The position numbers were made by a program, and so were the translations under genes. The notes beneath the pieces are model-generated. The model was not told where the DNA came from, did no database searches, and saw only the letters and a program-made list of their open reading frames with translations. Shown piece after piece: positions 1 to 9,758 of a stretch of 64,000 nucleotides of DNA (its first letter is position 1; the number at the start of each line of letters is the position of its first letter). The DNA comes from an uncultured bacterium. Lineage in GTDB: Bacteria; Desulfobacterota; Binatia; UBA1149; CAITLU01. The stretch is from NCBI GenBank assembly GCA_903893315.1, contig CAITLU010000041.1, positions 1 through 64,000 on the forward strand. The letters are read 5' to 3'.

Positions 1-26
1 CAGCCGCCGCTGCGGTCGCCGCTTCC

Positions 27-1826
27 TCAGGGGGCCTGAGGCGGAAAGCCGAAGGCATTCAGGCCGAGGCCCGTAGCGATCGATCGGTTGTTCGGATCGG
101 CAAAATACCAGGTGCCGATGTCGGCATTGGTGTCGGCAGGTGACGGCGTGGAGCCGAGGAAGTCGCCGTACTGTGATCCGGTGCTGTTGATCGCCCAGTT
201 GTGGATCTGCATCAGACCGTCGTTGGGATCGGACAGGACGCCGCCGCGGTCGGAGCCCGCAGCCAGGCCGCCGTTCTGAGTCTGGATCGCGGCTTTTTCC
301 GATCCCATGGCGAGACCGTTCCACAGGTTGGCTCCGGTCCAGGTACGGAAGCCCAAGTTCACCGGGTTGTCGGACACCGGGTTCGCCGCATTCATGATGG
401 TCGTATTGACGTAGTTCGGTCGCGAGACCGGCGTCAGGCCCTGGAAAGCCTGCGTGGCCGGCCCGTTGTCCATCTCGAAGCCCTTGTCGCCCTTGTCGGA
501 GAACTGCTTGACGACGACGAACTGGTAGCCGCCGGTAAACCCGGTGTCGCTGTCGAGGTTGTCGTCCTGGGCACCGGTGCAAACCGCGTGATCCACCACG
601 ACCGTGCCGCCGAACATCTCGAAGGCATCGTCACCGGAATGGTTGGACTGCACGTAGCTGATGATGGTCGGGTAACCGATCGAGTACAGCGTGACCCCGT
701 TCAGGTCGTTACCGCTGTTGACGGGCGGAATCTCGTAGCCTGCGTTGCTGACTTCCAGGTAGGAGATTTCGCCGCTGTTATCGGCGTCATTGGTGCCGCC
801 GTAGTAGATCGGAACGGTGATGCCTTCGATGGTGGAATCACAGGTAACCGGGTTGTTGCAGAAGTTGCAGGTTGCGAAACCGGTTATCACGAAGCCGCCC
901 CACGAACGGCGATCACCTTCACCGGTACCGCCCGCGAGCCAGGCGTTCCACTGCTGCAGTGAGTTCATCGAGACCACGTTGTCCTTGGTGCCGTCGACGT
1001 ACACCTTCGAACCGCGGGTGATGATGAGGTTCTCGGCAACGTCTGCGAGAATGAGCGTTCCCGGCTCGATCGTCAGCGAAGCGTGCGTCACGCTTGCCTC
1101 CGTGGAGCCAGCCGCGTCACCGTCGCCGATCAGAGTGCCCGCCGACGCCGAAGAGGCGGTACGGTAAACATTGTCGTTGGTCAGCACCAGATCGCCCAGG
1201 TAGCGAGCAGGAAGCTGGCAGATGTCCATCGTGCCGGAGAAGGGACTCGGCAGAGCGGTGTTGCCGATATCGGTGGTACCGAACGGGCAGAGACCGTCGG
1301 CCGCAGGCGTCGCGCCGTTCAAGGTCCCATTCGTCGCCGGATGCCAGACTGTGTGGTTGCCGTGAAGTTCCACGGTCCAGTCGGCGGTCCAGTCGGAGAC
1401 TGCGACGCGCTGGTCCTGCGAAAACGCCCCCAGGTAATCCGTCTTCACGAAGCGCGAACGAATCAGCGGCTCAGGAATGTCGGTTTCCGGATCGAACTCG
1501 TACTTCGACGCCTGATAGTCGGGAACTCCGCAGGGACAGTCGAGCGCAACATCCGTTCCTACCGACTTCTTAAGACACATCAATGCGTCGCTGGCCTTGG
1601 GAGGCGTTGTGCCCCTGGGCTCGCAGATACAAGGGTTGGAGCAGGTCACCGAACCGACGGCCGCTCTCAATATGTACAAACAGTCGCTGGCAACCGGCTC
1701 GGCGCCAGACGACAGAGGCTGGGCGCAGGAGCCGACTCCGGCGTGGGCCCGACTCGTAGGTCCTACGAGCACTCCCGCTACCATCATGGCAGCGACTGTA
1801 AGATGGATTCGTTTCGTACTTCGCAT
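27..1826 (-). CDS. Secreted beta-helix protein with N-terminal Cys dockerin-like repeat
   Basis: Predicted exported protein of 599 residues. The ATG at 1826 is chosen over an upstream in-frame start because GGAGGG lies just before it and a clean signal peptide ending near SRAHA follows. After the signal there are two dockerin-like half-repeats, SDCLYILRAAVGS and SDALMCLKKSVGT, each flanked by Cys pairs. From about residue 230 the protein has the pattern W-GG-F-V-I-TG, then YGGTNDADNSGEISYLEVSNAG, then GGDDAFEMFGGTV-like turns (here SGDDAFEMFGGTV). This is typical of a family of secreted right-handed beta-helix proteins often encoded next to TonB-dependent receptors. It diverges from such a receptor gene 333 bp away, so the two may act together at the cell surface. 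Substrate and enzymatic activity are unknown; I see no catalytic motif. Confidence 0.75.
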   Translation of the reverse strand: MRSTKRIHLTVAAMMVAGVLVGPTSRAHAGVGSCAQPLSSGAEPVASDCLYILRAAVGSVTCSNPCICEPRGTTPPKASDALMCLKKSVGTDVALDCPCGVPDYQASKYEFDPETDIPEPLIRSRFVKTDYLGAFSQDQRVAVSDWTADWTVELHGNHTVWHPATNGTLNGATPAADGLCPFGTTDIGNTALPSPFSGTMDICQLPARYLGDLVLTNDNVYRTASSASAGTLIGDGDAAGSTEASVTHASLTIEPGTLILADVAENLIITRGSKVYVDGTKDNVVSMNSLQQWNAWLAGGTGEGDRRSWGGFVITGFATCNFCNNPVTCDSTIEGITVPIYYGGTNDADNSGEISYLEVSNAGYEIPPVNSGNDLNGVTLYSIGYPTIISYVQSNHSGDDAFEMFGGTVVVDHAVCTGAQDDNLDSDTGFTGGYQFVVVKQFSDKGDKGFEMDNGPATQAFQGLTPVSRPNYVNTTIMNAANPVSDNPVNLGFRTWTGANLWNGLAMGSEKAAIQTQNGGLAAGSDRGGVLSDPNDGLMQIHNWAINSTGSQYGDFLGSTPSPADTNADIGTWYFADPNNRSIATGLGLNAFGFPPQAP

Positions 1827-2159
1827 TGTACCCTCCAGACTTTTCTGCGACTGCCGCCCGGGCGGCCGCTTGTTTCTTGCAATCGTGACGACTCGGCGCC
1901 TGCACCGACCAACCTGAGGTCGGCCAGTGCTGCATCCCCAGACCGACACCATGTCGACCCAGACGCGAGGAGCTTGCCCTTGTCTTGTGACGAACCAGTC
2001 TGTTTTCGATTAAGATTCCGCGAGGCGCATTTTTGTCGCGCGATGTCGATTCACACTCTTAACTTGCTTTCCTAACCAGCGCCGAACACGACGAGGGCCA
2101 TATGATCGATCGACGTGGCCCCGGGTCGTCCTACGTCGCCCGGGTAAGGAAAGCTGTCA
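1827..2159. promoter_or_regulatory. Divergent intergenic region between beta-helix protein and TonB receptor
   Basis: This 333-bp gap holds no credible gene. It must carry the promoters of both divergent genes. The part from about 2005 to 2075 is visibly richer in A and T than its surroundings. It contains TTGTCG followed 18 bp later by TCTTAA, a weak sigma70-like candidate for the receptor. The receptor's Shine-Dalgarno AAGGAA lies just before 2160. No operator is recognised with certainty. Confidence 0.4.
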
Positions 2160-4820
2160 ATGATCATACGACACTCGCTTCTAGCTGTTTTTCTGCTGTG
2201 CCTCGTCGCGTTGGAGGCATCCGCCGCGGACGCGTCGGCTCAGGAAACGCAGCAACAAGCCGCAACCCGCGAAACAACCGATGTTTCAGCGCAAACACCT
2301 GACGAGCACGTAACCAAACTTCCCGCGCGTGCCGCGCAGATATCCGAAGATAAGAGCGACTCGACACCAGCCGTCGGACCCGACTCGTCGGTGGAAGAAA
2401 TACTCGTCAGCGGAACTTCCGTGACGGGCGCGCTTGATCAAACCAGGTTTTCCGAATCGGTCATGGACGTGCTGAGCGCTGAAGACTTCGCAGTGACCGG
2501 AGATTCAAACGTCGTCGACGCGCTGGCCCGCGTCACCGGCGTAACCGTGGTCGATGACAAATACATCTATGTGCGCGGCCTTGGAGAACGCTACTCCAGC
2601 ACACTTTTCAACGGCGCGTCGCTGCCGAGCCCCGACCCGGTTCGCCGCGTCGTCCCCCTCGACCTGTTCCCGAGCGGCGTGATGGAAGAGCTGAGCATAC
2701 AGAAGACCTACGCTCCCTATCTGCCGGCCGACTTTGCGGGTGGCTCGGTACAACTGACCACCCGGGCCATCCCTGCCCAACGCGAGGCAAAACTCGCTTT
2801 CGCAACCGAGTACAACACCGAGACGACCGGCAAGAGTGAAACCTGGTACAAGGGCGACAGTGCCGACTGGACCGGATTCGGGGGCGGGTTGCGCGATATG
2901 CCCGGCGTCTTCGACACATTGGCGGTGAATGGTCGGGTTCCGGGTCCCAACCAACTCAGCGATGAGCAGCTCCGCGAGGCGGGCCTGGCCCTGAATCGAA
3001 CGTTCGACACTCAGAACAAAACGCTGGCGCCGAACTTCATCCTGAACGGTTCCTGGGCTGACAACTACCAGACCCCGGTAGGCAAGTTCGGCTTCCTGGT
3101 CGGCGCGCGGGCCGAGAACAAGTGGCAGCACACGAAGGAATACCGGGCCACCACCAGCCCGGCGTACGGCTCTTCACCCGCGACCGTACTCAGCGAGACC
3201 GTGAACCCCGGCCAGCAGAAGACTGTCAACGACATCGGATACTCCAGTCTGGGAACCATGTCGTGGAATCCCAGCGATGCGCATACCGTCAAAGCGACGC
3301 TGTTCTACACTCGCATAACCGACAAGCGGTACATCGACGCGCCATTCCAGGACGTCGAGCAGAACCAGTTCCGCACTGTCGAGACGGAGTGGGAGGTCCA
3401 CCAGCTCGTCACCGCTCAGCTCAGCGGCACGCACACGTTCACGAAACTGCGGGATCTCGGCGTCGAATGGGGCCTCACCTATTCGCAGGCCACGCGCGAC
3501 AAGCCCAACTCGCTCTACTATCTGTACGAACTGTCCGGGCCTCTCACCGAATACAACGGGCAGCAATGGGAAGCGCTCACTGACGCGGCCTGGGATTTCC
3601 ACCTGAGCACCGAGTTGCCGGTCAAACTCAGCGACACCATCACCACGACCTTCAAGATCGGCGCCAAGTATTTCGACAAATCACGCGAATCGCGACTGCG
3701 AAGATTCATCCTGAGCCCCGGCTTCTCCTCGGCCGAATGGGAGCGAATCCGACATCTCGGCATCGACCAGGCGTTCGCGGACGCGAACATCGGCCGCAAG
3801 GGCTGGAAGTTCGAGGAAACCACGACGTTGACCGACAACTACCGCGCGGGCGAGCGAATCGTCGGCGGCTTCGTGCAGGCGGACACCGATTTCAATTCGC
3901 GATGGCAATGGATGGTCGGCGGACGCTACGAAACTTCGACCCAGACCATCGACTACATCGACCCCAACCCCGCCGACTCGTCGTCGGACACCGGCGATTT
4001 CTTCCCCGCGACTTCGCTGACCTGGGCGTTCCGCGAAGACATGCAGCTTCGAACAGCGTTCAGTCAGACCACCAACAGACCGGACCTGCGCGAAATCGCC
4101 GCCGCGCCCTACATCAACCCGGAGGATCGCTACACCTACTTCGGCAATCCCAATCTGAAGGCCACCCAGATTCTCAACTACGACCTTCGCTGGGAGTGGT
4201 ACCACGGCGGTAGCGACAACGTCGAGATCGCGGCTTTCTACAAGGATTTCACCGATCCAATCGAGTCCACCACCCACGCGGCCGGCGATCTCCGCACCTA
4301 CGACAATGCTGATTCAGCCTCCCTCTACGGCAGCGAACTGACGCTGCGCCAGGGCCTGGAACCGCTCGGGCGCTGGGCCGAAGACTTCTACACCCGCTTC
4401 AACGGCGCCTACATAAAATCGGAAGTCATGGAAAAACCGGGCTCCGGGGCTACCAACGCCAAACATCCGCTGCAGGGTCAGTCGGATTGGATAACCAATC
4501 TTCAGTTGACGTACGAGAACCTCCCGCGCGAACTTCAGACGACCATCGCCTTCAACATGTTCGGGCCGCGCCTCGCCGACGTCGGTTTCGGCAGACAAAG
4601 CGCCACGATCCCTGGAGCTTCTGACGCCTGGGAACAGCCAGCCGCCTCGCTCGATTTCGTCCTCAAGAAAGTATTCGGCGTCTGGGGTCAGGACATTCAG
4701 CTCACGTTCAAAGCCAGGAACCTGCTGGACCCCCAATACGAAGTCCTTCGCAGCGGCCTCGTCGAGCGAAAGTACAGAAGCGGCCGAACCTTTTCCCTGC
4801 AGTTCGAAAAGGAGTTCTGA
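2160..4820 (+). CDS. TonB-dependent outer-membrane receptor
   Basis: An 886-residue outer-membrane receptor that would use TonB energy to import a ligand. The start at 2160 is supported by AAGGAA upstream and by a signal peptide ending near EASAADASAQ. The plug domain follows: SVMDVLSAEDFAVTGDSNVV, the conserved YIYVRGLGERYSSTLFNGA, then FPSGVMEELSIQKTYAPYLP and GGSVQLTTR. A long beta-barrel runs to the C-terminus with a TonB-receptor core (RTAFSQTTNRPDLREIAAAP), and the final residue is Phe, as expected for BAM-inserted barrels. No N-terminal STN domain is obvious, although about 70 polar residues precede the plug. The divergent beta-helix gene and the convergent phoBR operon suggest, but do not prove, a role in uptake of a phosphorus-containing or polymeric ligand. 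Family assignment is secure; the ligand is unknown. Confidence 0.93.
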   Translation: MIIRHSLLAVFLLCLVALEASAADASAQETQQQAATRETTDVSAQTPDEHVTKLPARAAQISEDKSDSTPAVGPDSSVEEILVSGTSVTGALDQTRFSESVMDVLSAEDFAVTGDSNVVDALARVTGVTVVDDKYIYVRGLGERYSSTLFNGASLPSPDPVRRVVPLDLFPSGVMEELSIQKTYAPYLPADFAGGSVQLTTRAIPAQREAKLAFATEYNTETTGKSETWYKGDSADWTGFGGGLRDMPGVFDTLAVNGRVPGPNQLSDEQLREAGLALNRTFDTQNKTLAPNFILNGSWADNYQTPVGKFGFLVGARAENKWQHTKEYRATTSPAYGSSPATVLSETVNPGQQKTVNDIGYSSLGTMSWNPSDAHTVKATLFYTRITDKRYIDAPFQDVEQNQFRTVETEWEVHQLVTAQLSGTHTFTKLRDLGVEWGLTYSQATRDKPNSLYYLYELSGPLTEYNGQQWEALTDAAWDFHLSTELPVKLSDTITTTFKIGAKYFDKSRESRLRRFILSPGFSSAEWERIRHLGIDQAFADANIGRKGWKFEETTTLTDNYRAGERIVGGFVQADTDFNSRWQWMVGGRYETSTQTIDYIDPNPADSSSDTGDFFPATSLTWAFREDMQLRTAFSQTTNRPDLREIAAAPYINPEDRYTYFGNPNLKATQILNYDLRWEWYHGGSDNVEIAAFYKDFTDPIESTTHAAGDLRTYDNADSASLYGSELTLRQGLEPLGRWAEDFYTRFNGAYIKSEVMEKPGSGATNAKHPLQGQSDWITNLQLTYENLPRELQTTIAFNMFGPRLADVGFGRQSATIPGASDAWEQPAASLDFVLKKVFGVWGQDIQLTFKARNLLDPQYEVLRSGLVERKYRSGRTFSLQFEKEF

Positions 4821-4954
4821 CGGCTGCGCCGGAAGCGCGTAACTCACCGCGCCATCAAGTCGCAGCGCACTTCGCGCATCCCTCACCGAAGCGAGGCACG
4901 GCGCATTTCGCGCACGCCGTTGCAGGTGACACGCGGAACCGGCGACCGGCCCGT

Positions 4955-6727
4955 TCAAGCCGCCGGCAAGCGCAGCGTGAAGGTGCTGCCCACACCCGGC
5001 TTGCTCTCGACGACGATGCTGCCGCCCTGGGCTACCGCGATGTGCTTGACGATGGCCAGCCCGAGTCCGGTACCGCCGAGTGCTCGGCTGCGGGCCTTGT
5101 CGACCCGGTAGAAGCGCTCGAACAGACGCGGCAGATGCTCGGCGTCTATGCCGACGCCGTGATCGCTGACACGCAACACCGCCTCGGCACCATCGCGTTC
5201 GGCAAGAACCTCGACCGTGGTGCCGGACTCCGAATACTTGACGGCGTTGTCGATCAGGTTGACCAGCGCCTGCTCCACCAGCGCCGCATTGATCCGTGCG
5301 CCGATCCCCGGCGCACACCGCGACACGACCGTCACGCCTTTCTGGTCCGCCTTCAACGCACAAACCTCGATGGCGCCCGCCACCACGACATCGAGCGGGG
5401 CAGCCTCGCGCTCGATCATGTATTGGTCGGAATCCTGTTCGACGCGTGACAGCAGTAGCAGGTCGTCGATGATGGCACCGAGACGGTCAGCCTGGCGCGA
5501 AGCGATCTCCACGAAACGGCGCGCGTTGGCCGGATCGTCAATGGCACCGCCGAGCAAAGTCTCGAGGAAGCCCTTGATCGAGGTGATCGGGGTCTTCAGT
5601 TCGTGCGAGACGTTGGCGACGAAATCGCGGCGTACGGTTTCCAGCAGACGTAGACGGGTGACGTCGTTGAGCACGACTACCACACCTATGCGTTCACCGG
5701 CGTCGTCGAGTACCGGCGCTCCATGTACCTGTACGTAGCGCGCGCCGTCTCCGTGCATAGCGATGTCGCGCTCGGCGGGTTCACCGGCCGCGAGCACGTC
5801 GGCGACAAAACGCTGAAGCTCGGCGTTGCGCGCCACCTCCTGAATGCTGCGGCCGACGGCGTGACGGGCGTCTACATCGAGAAGATTGGCGCCGGCGGCG
5901 TTGAGCGCCATCACGCGCTCGCTCCGATCGACCGCGAGCACGCCCTCGACCATGCTGGCCAGCACCGCCTCCTGCTCGTTGCGTTCGGCGACCAGGGCCC
6001 GGATGCGCGTATCAAGTTCGACGGCGCTGCGGTGCATCGCCGCGGCCACCCGCACCATCTCGACCGAGCCGCCCGCCGGAACCGGCGCAGCGAAATCACC
6101 GCGCGCGTAGCGATCGGCGCTGCTTTCCAACTCTTCCAAAGGTCTGGTGACGCGCCGTGTGGTCCAAACGCCGAGCGCCGCAGCGATGGCCAGAACCACA
6201 AGCGCGGCAGCGGCAGAGCGCAGGTAGAGATTGCGAAGCGCCGCCTCGACCGCTTCCAGTGCAAGGCCGGTGCGGACGACACCGATGACGCGGCTTCCTG
6301 ACAGCACGGGTCTGGCCGCATACATCATCGGCCGCTCCACGGTGTCGCTGAAACGAATCGCGGTTCCGGTATTTCCGTTCAGGGCAGCGGCGACTTCGGG
6401 ACGGCGCGCGTGATTGTCCATCAGCGCCGGATCCTTGTCGGACTCTCCGAGCACCACACCATCGGCTCCGATGACGGTGACGCGCATCGCGGCCAGAGCT
6501 CCCAGGCGCTTGGCCACCGGATCTATCTGCTCGCGCTGCGGTTGTTGGAGCCGCTCACCGAGCACTTCTTCCACCAGCGCTGCTCGCGCTTCCAGGTCAG
6601 CTTCGGTGCTCTGCAGGTGGAATTCGTGCAGAAGCCGCGCGGCTTGCCACGTGAATGCGCCGAGCGCGACGGCGATCAGCACGAACAACGGCAGCGCGAT
6701 CTGCCGGCGCAGCCGTGCGCGGAACAT
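4955..6727 (-). CDS. phoR: PhoR-like sensor histidine kinase
   Basis: Membrane sensor kinase of 590 residues, second gene of an operon. The ATG at 6727 lies 2 bp after the phoB stop; a longer in-frame extension would run into phoB and is rejected. TM1 spans about residues 9-30 and TM2 about 171-188, enclosing a roughly 140-residue periplasmic sensor. A HAMP segment follows (190-242), then a PAS domain (about 250-355), the HisKA box FVANVSHELKTPITS with H375 as phospho-acceptor, and a HATPase domain with DNAVKYSE, DHGVGID and GGTGLGLAIVKHI. This is the layout of PhoR of the phosphate regulon. Gram-negative PhoR often has a shorter periplasmic part, so another signal remains possible. No pst or phoU genes are in the window. 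Confidence 0.85.
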   Translation of the reverse strand: MFRARLRRQIALPLFVLIAVALGAFTWQAARLLHEFHLQSTEADLEARAALVEEVLGERLQQPQREQIDPVAKRLGALAAMRVTVIGADGVVLGESDKDPALMDNHARRPEVAAALNGNTGTAIRFSDTVERPMMYAARPVLSGSRVIGVVRTGLALEAVEAALRNLYLRSAAAALVVLAIAAALGVWTTRRVTRPLEELESSADRYARGDFAAPVPAGGSVEMVRVAAAMHRSAVELDTRIRALVAERNEQEAVLASMVEGVLAVDRSERVMALNAAGANLLDVDARHAVGRSIQEVARNAELQRFVADVLAAGEPAERDIAMHGDGARYVQVHGAPVLDDAGERIGVVVVLNDVTRLRLLETVRRDFVANVSHELKTPITSIKGFLETLLGGAIDDPANARRFVEIASRQADRLGAIIDDLLLLSRVEQDSDQYMIEREAAPLDVVVAGAIEVCALKADQKGVTVVSRCAPGIGARINAALVEQALVNLIDNAVKYSESGTTVEVLAERDGAEAVLRVSDHGVGIDAEHLPRLFERFYRVDKARSRALGGTGLGLAIVKHIAVAQGGSIVVESKPGVGSTFTLRLPAA

Positions 6728-6729
6728 CC

Positions 6730-7416
6730 CTATTCCCTGAAGCGGTAGCCGACGCCGCGCACGGTCTCGATCATACCGCCGAAGCCGCCGAGCTTGCGTC
6801 TCAGTGCGACGATCTGCACGTCCACGGCTCTTTCGGTCACCGGATAGTTCTCTCCGCGAATGCCGTCGACGATCTGATAGCGCGTGAACACCCATCCCGG
6901 CCTGCGCGCCAGGAAATGCAGGATACGGAATTCGGTATTGGTAAGGACTACCTCAGCGCCGCCGGCGCGTACCTCGTGACGGCCGGGGTTGATCTCCAGG
7001 TCGTTGAGCCTGATCGACTCGTCCTTGGTTGGAATCCGGGTTCCGCGCCGCCGCAATGCAGCTTTGACGCGTGCTATCAGCACCTTGGTGCTGAAGGGCT
7101 TGGTGACGTAGTCTTCGGCACCGAGTTCGAGGCCCGCAACGATGTCGGACTCTTCGCCTCGCGCAGTAACCATCACCACCAGAATGGAGGCAGTACCCGG
7201 CTCGGACTTCAGAGCCTTGCACACTTCGAGGCCGCTCATGCCCGGCAACATCAGATCGAGAAGAACCAGATCCGGCTGACTGCGTCTGGCCGCTTCCAAC
7301 CCCTTCTCACCGCTGGCGGCCGACAGAACGCGATACTGCTCGGCTTCCAGGTTGTAGCGAATCAATTCGGCGATATCCTCCTCGTCTTCGACGACGAGGA
7401 TGGTCTCGTGTTCCAT
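6730..7416 (-). CDS. phoB: PhoB-like OmpR-family response regulator
   Basis: DNA-binding response regulator of 228 residues, start chosen at MEHETILVVEDEED because that is where the receiver domain begins. The receiver contains the acidic pocket E10-D11-E12, phospho-acceptor D54 in LVLLDLMLPGMSG, and the KPFS lysine. A winged-helix effector domain follows, ending in ERAVDVQIVALRRKLGG and ETVRGVGYRF, the recognition helix and wing typical of PhoB. It precedes the sensor kinase gene by 2 bp, so the two are co-transcribed and probably translationally coupled. A Pho-box-like direct repeat about 55-75 bp upstream of the start suggests autoregulation. The two-component pair is certain; the PhoBR name rests on domain layout and the upstream repeat. 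Confidence 0.88.
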   Translation of the reverse strand: MEHETILVVEDEEDIAELIRYNLEAEQYRVLSAASGEKGLEAARRSQPDLVLLDLMLPGMSGLEVCKALKSEPGTASILVVMVTARGEESDIVAGLELGAEDYVTKPFSTKVLIARVKAALRRRGTRIPTKDESIRLNDLEINPGRHEVRAGGAEVVLTNTEFRILHFLARRPGWVFTRYQIVDGIRGENYPVTERAVDVQIVALRRKLGGFGGMIETVRGVGYRFRE

Positions 7417-7453
7417 GGCATGGAGTTGTCGCACATGGCCGACCGATTGCAAC

Positions 7454-7489
7454 GGGTTAGCGTCATGTTCCTGGTTAGTTTTCGGTTAG
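7454..7489 (-). promoter_or_regulatory. Pho-box-like direct repeats upstream of phoB
   Basis: Read on the minus strand, the sequence holds CTAACCG, a four-base AAAA spacer, then CTAACCA (7489-7472). A third copy CTAACCC lies at 7460-7454. A 7-bp repeat separated by 4 AT-rich bases gives the 11-bp period that PhoB dimers recognise in known Pho boxes. The repeat sequence differs from the enterobacterial CTGTCAT consensus, so function is inferred from geometry and position before phoB. Confidence 0.5.
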
Positions 7490-7610
7490 TGGCCGACGGC
7501 TCGCGCCGGCCACTTGAAGTCTGGCCGCCGCTACTCGCACCGTAACGCCGGAGTGCTTAGGATGGCCCCCGACTAGTCGTACACACCCTAGCGAACCGGG
7601 AGGATTCATC

Positions 7611-8246
7611 ATGCAGGAACTTTTCGTTGCTCTTTCCCGCCGTGCCGCGCTTGCGATCGCCGTCGGCTCTATCGGTCTGCTGCTCTCGGCCGCTGCGGCA
7701 AAGGCCTGCCCCGGAAGCGAAGCCGGCGCAGCCTGCGGCGGCGGCGCGGCGTGCGCGGCCTGCAAGGGTGGCGCGGGCGGTGAGGCGTGCGCAGGCAGCG
7801 ACGGCGCGGCGTGCAAGGGCGGCGCGGCGTGCAAGGGCGCCGCCGCAGCCGAGAAGTCGGAAAAGGCCAAGGAAGAAGCTCCGTGCCCATGCGCAGCGGC
7901 GGCGGCGGCGGCGGCGGCAGCCAAGTCGGCGCCGAAAGGACAGGCTCCCGCCGCGGCAAGCGGAGCCCCGGCCCAGCAGCGGGCTTACATCGACCCGGCC
8001 ACCGGACAACTGACCGCGCCGCCGACCGGCGAAGGTGCGGCGGCTTCCGGCACCGCCCCGGCACGCGTCAGCGGCCCGATACAGCAGGTTCCCGTGCCCG
8101 GCGGCGGCGTCAAGGTGGAACTGGGTGAAGGCTTTCGCAGCAACGTCGAAGCCGAGCGCGACGCCAAAGGCCAGGCCCATGTGGCATGCGACCACGACGC
8201 TCCGGGCAAAGCGGTGAAGAACGCCCCAGTCAATCCGGACCGCTGA
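7611..8246 (+). CDS. Exported Cys/Ala/Gly-rich repeat protein, unknown function
   Basis: A 211-residue protein with GGGAGG 7 bp before the ATG. A signal peptide (hydrophobic stretch LAIAVGSIGLLLSAAAAKA) leads into about 75 residues built from short units such as AACKGG, AACGGG and GGEACAGS. About ten cysteines lie there, with a CPC pair before a run of nine to ten Ala. A tandem 18-bp repeat encodes GAACKG twice near 7803-7838. The C-terminal half is different: RAYIDPATGQLTAPP and later GGGVKVELGEGF ending with ACDHD, a short module I have seen attached to many exported proteobacterial proteins. Metal or thiol binding is a guess from the Cys spacing; I do not recognise a named family. Gene is convergent with the sigma54 regulator. 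Confidence 0.7.
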   Translation: MQELFVALSRRAALAIAVGSIGLLLSAAAAKACPGSEAGAACGGGAACAACKGGAGGEACAGSDGAACKGGAACKGAAAAEKSEKAKEEAPCPCAAAAAAAAAAKSAPKGQAPAAASGAPAQQRAYIDPATGQLTAPPTGEGAAASGTAPARVSGPIQQVPVPGGGVKVELGEGFRSNVEAERDAKGQAHVACDHDAPGKAVKNAPVNPDR

Positions 8247-8268
8247 GGTTCACCAATCTCTTCAGCCG

Positions 8269-8299
8269 CGACGTCAGCCGCCACCTGGCGGCGGCGTCG
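8269..8299. terminator. Hairpin between convergent genes
   Basis: CGACG (8269-8273) and GCCGCC (8277-8282) pair with GGCGGC (8287-8292) and CGTCG (8295-8299) around an ACCT loop. It sits in the 72-bp gap between two convergent genes, so it could serve both directions. There is no clear T-tract, so intrinsic termination is only likely. Confidence 0.5.
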
Positions 8300-8318
8300 C
8301 GGGGCCTTATCAGAATTG

Positions 8319-9674
<1,356 letters not shown>

Positions 9675-9758
9675 CGTCTTCAAACTCTCCGTTGATTTGA
9701 ACGGGAACGGCCGCGGCCCGCCGTTGACTCGTTTAGTGTGGAGTGCCAAGCAGTATTC

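Noticed and set aside
9675-9758. TGGCAC on the minus strand as a sigma54 -24 element
   Set aside because: No GC at the required -12 spacing follows, so it does not fit the sigma54 consensus.
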